This document shows, piece by piece, positions 9,177 to 15,368 of a DNA stretch of 15,368 nucleotides. The number at the start of each line of letters is the position of its first letter. Within the stretch, counting starts at the first letter, position 1. The notes beneath the pieces are model-generated. The model was given only the letters and a program-made list of their open reading frames with translations. It was not told the DNA's origin and did not search any database. Source of the DNA: Blastocladiella britannica (Eukaryota > Blastocladiomycota > Blastocladiomycetes > Blastocladiales > Blastocladiaceae); NCBI GenBank assembly GCA_025349905.2, contig MU624978.1, positions 1 through 15,368 on the forward strand. The letters are read 5' to 3'. A program made the position numbers and the translations under genes.

Positions 9177-12100
9177 TCACTCGTCATCCTCAAGAGGACG
9201 ACGAAGCTTGCTCTGCTTATCCTCCCAGCTGATCCGCGCCATCTCGCGCAACTGCCGCGCGCCCTCCTCGCCCGTATCCTCCACCATGCGCGCGAGCACG
9301 CCGTCCTTGATCTGCAACAGCTCCCACGCATGCGCAAACTCGACGATCCGGCCCCCGTCCAGGACCAAGATGCGGTCATAGTCGAGGACCGTCGACAACC
9401 GGTGCGCGATCGTGAGCACCAGCGTCTCGTTCCCGAAATCGTTCTTGAGCACCTTTTGGATCAGCGCGTCCGACCGGAAATCAATGTTGGCGGTGGCCTC
9501 GTCGCAGACCAGCACCCGCGATTTCTTGAGCAGCGACCGCGCTAGGCACAGCAACTGGCGTTGACCGACCGAGAAGTTGGCGCCGCCATCGTCGACCGGC
9601 GCATCGAGCTTGCCGTCGAGCCGCTCGATCGCCGGCTGTAGCTCGACCCGGGACAACGCATGCCACAGGTCCGCGTCGGCGTACTCGGCAAACGGGTCCA
9701 GGTTGAACCGCAGCGTGCCTTTAAACAGGAACGGTTCCTGCGGAATGATCGACAGCCGCTGCCGCAGCGCCTCGACTTGGAGCGTGGCGGTGTTGATGCC
9801 GTCCAGCATCATGATCCCTTGGTACGGGTACGACCGGAACAGCGCCGCAAAGAAACTCGACTTTCCAGCGCCCGTGCGCCCGACAATCCCAATGCGCTCG
9901 CCCGCCTTGAATTCGACGTTCCAGTCGCGCAGGACCGGCTGGGCGCCCGACCCAGGGTACGTCAGTGACATGTTGCGGATGACCAAATCGCCCTTGGTTG
10001 GCCAGTCGGCTGGGGGCACGTCGGTGCTGGGCAAGTCGGCCTCGCGCGGCACGTCCACGTACTCGAGCATGCGCTCCACCGACACAAACATCACCTCGCA
10101 CTCGACCGTCTGCCGCACCAGCCACTGGAGGAGGCCGTTGAGCTGCAGCGTGTACGACAGGGCCAGGCCCGCCAGCGCCGCGGGAAGAGACCCAGAGACG
10201 GCGATCCCTTGGGCCAGGAACGCGGCAACCCCCAAAAACACCGACGACATCAAGTCCAGCCGCACGCCCAACCACCGCGCACACCCCGCCTGGGCAAATA
10301 TGGCGCGCGTGTTGGCGTCCGTGTACTCGGCGAACCGCTGCGCAAACAGCGCCTGGGCGCCCAGAGCGCGAATCACGGGCAGACCCTCGAGGGATGCCGA
10401 CAAGTGCGAGTACACTGGCGAGCGGGTCACGGCCTCAATGCGCTTGATGGACCGCGACGCGCCAATGTACATGCGCCGCAGTGCGACGAACGCCACCCCG
10501 AGGACTGGGATCGAGAGTGCGATCCAGGGTAGGACTGCAATCACCACCACGAGCACCGCGAACGCTTGGAACAGGCATTGGACAGTGTTGAACAGCACGG
10601 ACGGGAGCATTTCGTCGATAATCGATTGGTCCTCTATAATATGTTTTAATGTTGTTGGTCAGTGACTTTGTTTTTGAAATGAAAAAGAAAGAAAAAACAT
10701 ACTTGAAAAGCGGTTCAGAATCTGTCCCGACCGGTTCTTGGAAAACCACGACAGTGGCGCGTCCAGGACCGCGTGCAGCATGTCCTTGCTAGTGACGAGC
10801 GAGCTGTTGAGCATGAGCGAGTACACGACGAGTGCGCGGGCAATGCCAATCACCACCGCGCCCAAGATCAGCGACCAGTACAGCGTCAGGTAAAACGGGT
10901 CGTTTAGCTGCACGTCCGCGGGTTTGCGCGACCACTGCGCCAGGTGCCAGTCGGACGCGGCGGCGGCGGTCTGCGCGCCAAACATGCCCACCAGCACCGC
11001 AATCAGCGTCCACCACGAGGTCGGGCGGATCAGGAAGCGCACAAACGTCGACCAGTGCACCGTGCCCACCTGCGACGTCTCTACTTGTGCCGCCGCGACC
11101 GCCGCCGCACCCGCCGTGTCGCCCTTGATATCGATGGCAGCGCCAACAAGTTCAGCGGCCGCGTCGTCGTCCGCCGCTCCAGTGGCACCAGCACCTGATG
11201 CGGCCGCTGCAGAGGCGTCGGCATCGGCGTCTTGCTGATCGTACTCGCGCAGAATCGCCATCCAGTCGCCCGCGGCCGCATCCTCGCCCACCTCGGCCAC
11301 GCGGCGGTCATGCTGCGCGCGCACCTCGTCCCACGACCCGACCGCCTCCACGCCGCCCTTCTCCAGCACCACCACTTGGTCGCACTCGGCTACAAACTGC
11401 AGCTGGTGGGTGACCAAGATGCGCGTGGTGTGCGCGAGCTCGGGCGCCGACCGCACCGCGTCAAAGATTCGGCGCGCGACGCGGGTGTCCACGGCGCTGA
11501 GCGGGTCGTCGAGCAGCAGCACGGGCGCGCGCGCGTACACGGCGCGGGCCAGCGCCAGTCGCGCTTTTTGGCCGCCTGACAACGCCACGCCACGGTCGCC
11601 GACGATCGTGGCCAGACCGTGCGGCCACTGCTCCAGATCGCGTTCCAGCGAGCAGATCGCGACCACTGACCGCAGCCACGTTTCGTCGAGAGGGTGCGAG
11701 AACAGGATGTTGTCCATGATGGTGCCCGCCAGCACCCAGGGGGTCTGCGGCGCATACGCCATGGTGCGGTGGTGCGAGTCGACGTACAGCTGCGACGCTG
11801 ACGCCGACGATGGCGGTGTGGTGATGCGAACCGACGGCATTTCGCCCAGCAGCGCCTGCATCAGCGACGACTTGCCAGCGCCGACGGGACCAATCACCGC
11901 CGTGAGCGATGCCTGCTTGAAATCGATCGACACGGACTGCAACGCAAATGCGTCCCATTCAAAGTGCGCGTCGGTGAGTCGGATCGCCGACTGGGTTGCG
12001 TCCACGTCTTTCAGCGACGTGGCCTGGGCGGCGCGGCCAGCTCCACGCGACTCGGTCTCGGGCTGCGTTAAAAAGTCTTCCAGGCGCCGCAGCGACACCA

Positions 12101-13542
12101 CCGCTTCGGTCACGCCCTTGACGGACTTGGGCACAAACGTAGTGAGGGTCAGGCGCATGACGTTAAACAGCGCCACCGACGAGAACACGGAGGGGGCCGA
12201 GAGCGGGATACCGGCAGCGACCGACGTGCCGTACGTGACCAGCGACACGAGCAGCGGGAAAATGAAGAACAGGGCCTCGTTTCCAGCGTCAAAGATGTTT
12301 CCACTACAAGTTCATTCCATAGTTAGCGTTTTTTTTTTGTCCATATGGGCGTAAATAAAGAGAAAAAAACATACTTTTTCAGGTCCTTCATCTCTTGATG
12401 ACGGACGCGCTCGACCTCGGAAATGAACGGTGAGCGCCACCCCTGCAACTTGATGAGCTGAATACCAGTAATCAAGTCGCTCATGAGCCGGATGCGCGAG
12501 TCGCGGGACTTGACCATGCGCTTGCGGAATGTGTGGAACTGGCGGCCAAACCAGCCCTGCATCGGGATCACCAGGAAAATGACCGCGAGACCTAGCAGCG
12601 AAGGCCACGACAGGTTGCGGTACAGCAGGTAACTGCAAATCGGGATTTCGATCAGGGCAACCCACAGCGAGTGGCCAAAGAGCGCCAGTTGCTCGAATGG
12701 CGACAGATCGTTGGAGACCAGGTTGACGACCACGCCGGCGGATGCGGATCCGGCGGCCAGGTGAATCGATTTGTTGTAGAGGAGGGCGCTCACTATGGTA
12801 TTTTGAATAAGATGTCAGTATACGTTCACCCGAAAAACAGTAAAAAAAATTAGGAAAAAAACATACTTGAAGTGCGCAACTGCTGGCCAAGGCGCATGCC
12901 AATGAAAAAGAACGCGTGGTGCAATACGCCATGGACCGTGGTGGCCAGTGTGAGTCCGGCCGCCCACGCCCACCCGGCAGACCCCACACCCCCAGGCTTT
13001 TGAAACTCGCGAATCATTTCGCCCAGGAACACGGCCTCGAGGATCTTGGCAATGATTTCGACGCCCCACCAGACGCCCGACCAAAAGATTTGCGACTTGA
13101 AGGTGCGGACCAGGGCCACCCACAGCCGCGGTTTCAGGCCCAGCCGTTCCTCACGCTCCAGCTCGCGCTTCCACTGGACCTCGAGCGCGGCGAGCAAGAA
13201 ATCGGCGCGGTCCCATTCGGGCAGCTCGTTGATGTTAGCTTCTGTGATGTTGGCGCGGCGCGCAATCAGCGGCGATGCCCACAGGAACAGGGAACGCGAC
13301 AGGAGGCTGGCAGAAGCGTACGCGGCAGCCGGGCGCGGGGCCGGGGGCTCTGAGACAGTCGTTGTGGACGAGCTGGAGGATTTGGAGGGACGCGATTGTT
13401 TCTTTTCTGAGGGAATAGCGCCTTGCTCGAGCAAGAGTGGGGTGATATCGGCCGTGGTGGCGACAGCAGTGGACGTCATTTCCATGGCGACCGTGGTGGT
13501 ATCGTCGGCAGTCGGAACAGCAGTGAAACTTGCAGGTGCCAT
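9177..13542 (-). CDS. ABC transporter, ABCC/MRP subfamily (short type without TMD0), 4 exons, 1383 aa
   Basis: ATP-driven exporter, probably of organic anions or conjugates, in plasma or vacuolar membrane. Exons (minus): 13542-12867, 12792-12375, 12303-10703, 10633-9177; introns of 74, 71 and 69 bases. The Ser/Thr-rich N-terminus (1-90) has no TMD0 helices. TMD1 spans about 150-425. NBD1 (about 471-683) has Walker A GPVGAGKSS near 502, LSGGQ near 605, Walker B LLLDDP near 625 with Asp where the catalytic Glu would be, and VTHQ near 663. An Ala/Asp-rich linker (about 719-779) leads to TMD2. NBD2 (from about 1113) has GRTGAGKSS near 1147, FSVGQRQ near 1249, CDEATANID near 1270 and TIAHRLS near 1310. 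A degenerate NBD1 with a competent NBD2 is typical of ABCC proteins. Splicing restores LNRFSKD and MSALLYNKSIHL, both family hallmarks. The start has an A-rich leader. It resembles ABCC4-like short MRPs; substrate is unknown. Confidence 0.94.
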
Positions 13543-13902
13543 TTTTTATGTTTTTTTTTTTGCTGTGCTGCAGTCGAGGGATTGGGAGGGACCCCGACTA
13601 TTTGAGCCAAGATATGCGCGAGCACAGTGTGTGTTGCGTGGTTGCTGACTCGAACGAGGGGCTTGGTCAGCAGCGCCTTGCAGCTGCAGTTATGGCGAGA
13701 TGCGATGGTTGTTCTTTTTTATTTCAGGAAATACCGCAGCAAGCGCGTCGTCGAGTCGTCGCGTCCGTTTAGCCTGAATATTCTTTTTTTTTTTCACCAG
13801 GCAGGAACTGAGGCACCAAAAATGCAGAATGCAGTATATGTTGGCAGGACTTTTTGAATAAGAAGTGGTGGAGTCCCGGAAGAATGAGTGATCAATAAAA
13901 TT
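13543..13902 (-). promoter_or_regulatory. 360-base spacer: SNF4 3' region and ABC transporter promoter
   Basis: This is the longest gene-free stretch in the window. On the minus strand it should hold the SNF4 3' UTR (AT-rich end near 13860-13902) and the ABC promoter and leader. Two uninterrupted 11-base A runs (minus strand) lie at 13784-13794 and 13551-13561, the second just before the ABC ATG. The middle, about 13565-13780, is mixed-composition sequence. Short open frames on the plus strand show no recognisable domain and are not called. Confidence 0.5.
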
Positions 13903-15205
13903 TTAATTAGCCGGCATCAGATCGTCGCCATCGCCACCAGCAACCAGGCCAAGCAGATCGCCGAGGGACACCATGCCCACCACCACCGACGATGCCAGCG
14001 AGTCCACCACCACGAACCGCGTGACGCGGGGTGCGCGCTGGATCGCTGCAAACAGACTGGCAATGGTGTCGTCGGCGGTGCAGGTGTGGATCGGTTCGAC
14101 GGCATCGGCCGGCCGGGCAATGGTCAGCGCGGCGTGCACGGGCGCCAGAAGCGAGGTTGCGGGAAAGTCGCGGACAATGTACTATTGTTTTTATCACGTT
14201 AGCTGCCCATTGCTATGAGTGTAAACGAGAAGCATACCATCACATCCGTCTCGGTAAAGACGTCTAGGAGTCGGCCGGCATCGTCAATCACGGGCAGTGC
14301 CGAGATGTTGTGCTGGGCCAGGAGCCGGACCGCATCCACGGCAAGCGAGTGTGGCGACACGGCCACTACTGGGTGAGCGGGGGCCAGCATTCCGATCCCG
14401 GCATCCCGGATGGAGATGGTCAGGGACCTTGTTACCGGGCACTGTATTTTCATTTGTCGTCGGTCAGTCGCAGAATAACACACTAAGAAAAAAAAGAACA
14501 TACATTGCAGGCCAGAAACTTGAGCACCTTGCCGCCAGTGAGGACGCCAACGACCGCATCCTGGCCCGACGCCGGGTCCGTGTCGACCAGTGGGACATGG
14601 TGCAACCGGAACCGATACATGACGGCCACCGCTTCCCGCAGTGACCGCAACGGGTGCAATCGCAGCGACACCAGCGCCATCGGGTCGGCCCCACTGAGCG
14701 CACGTAAAGCATCAACGCTCAGTGCCTCGACCTCGTCCACCAGCGCCTGATGGCGGTCGAGTTCCGATGGTGGACGGCGAGATGCCTCGTACTCATCGGC
14801 GTCGTCGGTGTCGTCTGCATAGTACGCCACCAGCCGCACCAGGTCGCGCACCGTCAGCAAGCCCGAGACGGCGCGTGCGTCCGAGTGCCACAGCGGCGCC
14901 GCCGTCAAGTGGTTGAGCAGGAGCGCCGCCAGCGCCTTTTTCAGGGGCAACCGCGCGTCCAGAAGCACCACCTTGGCCGAGACGGGCAGAATGTCGTAGG
15001 CGCGGTGCCGGGCCAGGAATGCGGCGACGGCCGAGGCCAGTGGGGCCGAGATGGCAGCGGCGGGTATCGAATCTCCAACACCGGCACCAGGACTCGGCGG
15101 TGCAAGGCCATTCGCAGGACCAGTTATTGATGCCATTCCAATATTTAACTTGATTTTATTCGCAGAGGGCACCACACGGCTGAGTGGGCTTTCGAAAGTT
15201 TCCAT
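13903..15205 (-). CDS. SNF4: SNF4 / AMPK gamma regulatory subunit, four CBS motifs, 3 exons, 394 aa
   Basis: Adenine-nucleotide-sensing gamma subunit of the SNF1/AMPK kinase complex, which controls the response to energy and glucose limitation. Exons (minus): 15205-14504, 14441-14238, 14181-13903; introns of 62 and 56 bases, both phase 0. CBS1 is about 60-130, with the family-typical RHRAYDILPVSAKVVLLD and AAPLW. CBS2 is about 180-234, CBS3 about 255-302 and CBS4 about 333-383. The ribose-contacting Asp positions are kept in CBS1 (D121), CBS3 (D300) and CBS4 (D377). CBS2 has K226 at the place of mammalian Arg171, so that site is predicted empty, as in AMPK. Several phosphate-binding residues differ (see findings). 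Start chosen at 15205, the first ATG in a frame that opens upstream only with TTG after a TAA; a missed 5' exon is possible. Length is slightly above yeast Snf4. Ortholog call is strong from order and spacing of all four motifs. Confidence 0.9.
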
Positions 15206-15317
15206 CTCACCAGCGATCTCGTCCGCTATGCGGGCGCTACACCAATTGTGCGACTGGTGCAGCAAAGAGTGGATACCGTTTTAGGTTCCGGGAATGAGAA
15301 GGGAAAAAAAACAACAA
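15206..15317 (-). promoter_or_regulatory. Compact spacer upstream of SNF4
   Basis: On the minus strand 112 bases separate the probable stop codon of the right-edge gene from the SNF4 ATG. The distal part is T-rich (GTTGTTGTTTTTTTTCCC), and TAG trinucleotides near 15221-15236 could be splice acceptors if SNF4 has a further 5' exon. Both a 3' end and a promoter would have to fit here. Confidence 0.35.
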
Positions 15318-15368
15318 CTACGGTGCCGCCGCCTTGGCCGCAGCCGTCTCGGCCGCCTTGACCTTGGC
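15318..15368 (-). CDS. Partial 3' end of a Lys/Ala-rich protein (C-terminal 16 residues)
   Basis: Reading the minus strand from the right edge gives AKVKAAETAAAKAAAP followed by TAG at 15318-15320. The codons (GCC AAG GTC AAG GCG GCC GAG...) match the third-position GC bias of the other exons, and sequence after the stop turns T-rich as other 3' ends here do. Such Ala/Lys tails occur on ribosomal proteins, histone H1 and other basic proteins, so I cannot name the product. The gene continues outside the window. Confidence 0.45.
   Translation of the reverse strand, partial: AKVKAAETAAAKAAAP

Noticed and set aside
9577..12354. Plus-strand frames of 362 and 314 codons opposite the ABC transporter
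   Set aside because: Both are antisense to exons containing complete Walker A, signature and Walker B motifs. They contain no motif themselves.
13612..13857. Short plus-strand frames in the 360-base spacer (up to 80 codons)
   Set aside because: No domain, start context or splice evidence. The position fits 3' UTR plus promoter of the flanking minus-strand genes.
15206..15265. Twenty-residue N-terminal extension of SNF4
   Set aside because: The frame opens with TTG shortly after an in-frame TAA and has no ATG, so 15205 was used. A separate upstream exon is not excluded.
1..15368. A multi-gene novel system, biosynthetic cluster or mobile element
   Set aside because: Every long gene belongs to a common eukaryotic family, strands are mixed, and no transposase, integrase, terminal repeats or clustered accessory enzymes are visible.

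Overview
This is a compact, gene-dense eukaryotic nuclear window. It holds five spliced protein genes that can be read from start to stop, plus the last codons of a sixth at the right edge. I place 15 introns, all GT-AG, 52 to 74 bases long (mean about 63). Donors are GTATGT or GTACGT-like, several branch sites resemble CTAAC (one is a perfect TACTAAC), and coding exons strongly prefer G or C in the third position. Short introns, intergenic gaps of only 81 to 360 bases, an SH3-WW-RasGEF_N-RasGEF protein and a SNF4-type AMPK gamma subunit all point to a fungus. The GC-rich codon use and the bacterial-looking M1 peptidase would suit an early-diverging zoosporic lineage (blastocladiomycete or chytrid-like), but that placement is inference.

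Layout, left to right. (1) 129-1120, minus: four-exon PAP2-type lipid phosphate phosphatase (DPP1/PLPP-like, 272 aa). (2) 1121-1381: divergent promoter. (3) 1382-4404, plus: five-exon M1 zinc aminopeptidase with a helical HEAT-like C-terminal half (922 aa). (4) 4486-9023, minus: four-exon CDC25-type Ras guanine nucleotide exchange factor (1450 aa), converging on the peptidase with an 81-base gap. (5) 9177-13542, minus: four-exon short MRP-type ABCC transporter (1383 aa). (6) 13903-15205, minus: three-exon SNF4/AMPK gamma subunit with four CBS motifs (394 aa). (7) 15318 to the edge, minus: probable end of a Lys/Ala-rich protein. Four of the six genes lie head to tail on the minus strand with gaps of 112 to 360 bases.

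These look like ordinary housekeeping, signalling and transport genes rather than a functional cluster. RasGEF and SNF4 both belong to nutrient-sensing pathways (Ras-cAMP and SNF1/AMPK), but their proximity is not evidence of joint function. I see no mobile element, CRISPR array, tRNA or rRNA, and no sign of a novel multi-gene system. The points most worth a second look are three consecutive stop-free, multiple-of-three introns in the peptidase, its GAMED exopeptidase motif, altered nucleotide-binding residues in SNF4, a near-identical exon-intron junction used twice in the ABC gene, and candidate uORFs ahead of the peptidase and the RasGEF.
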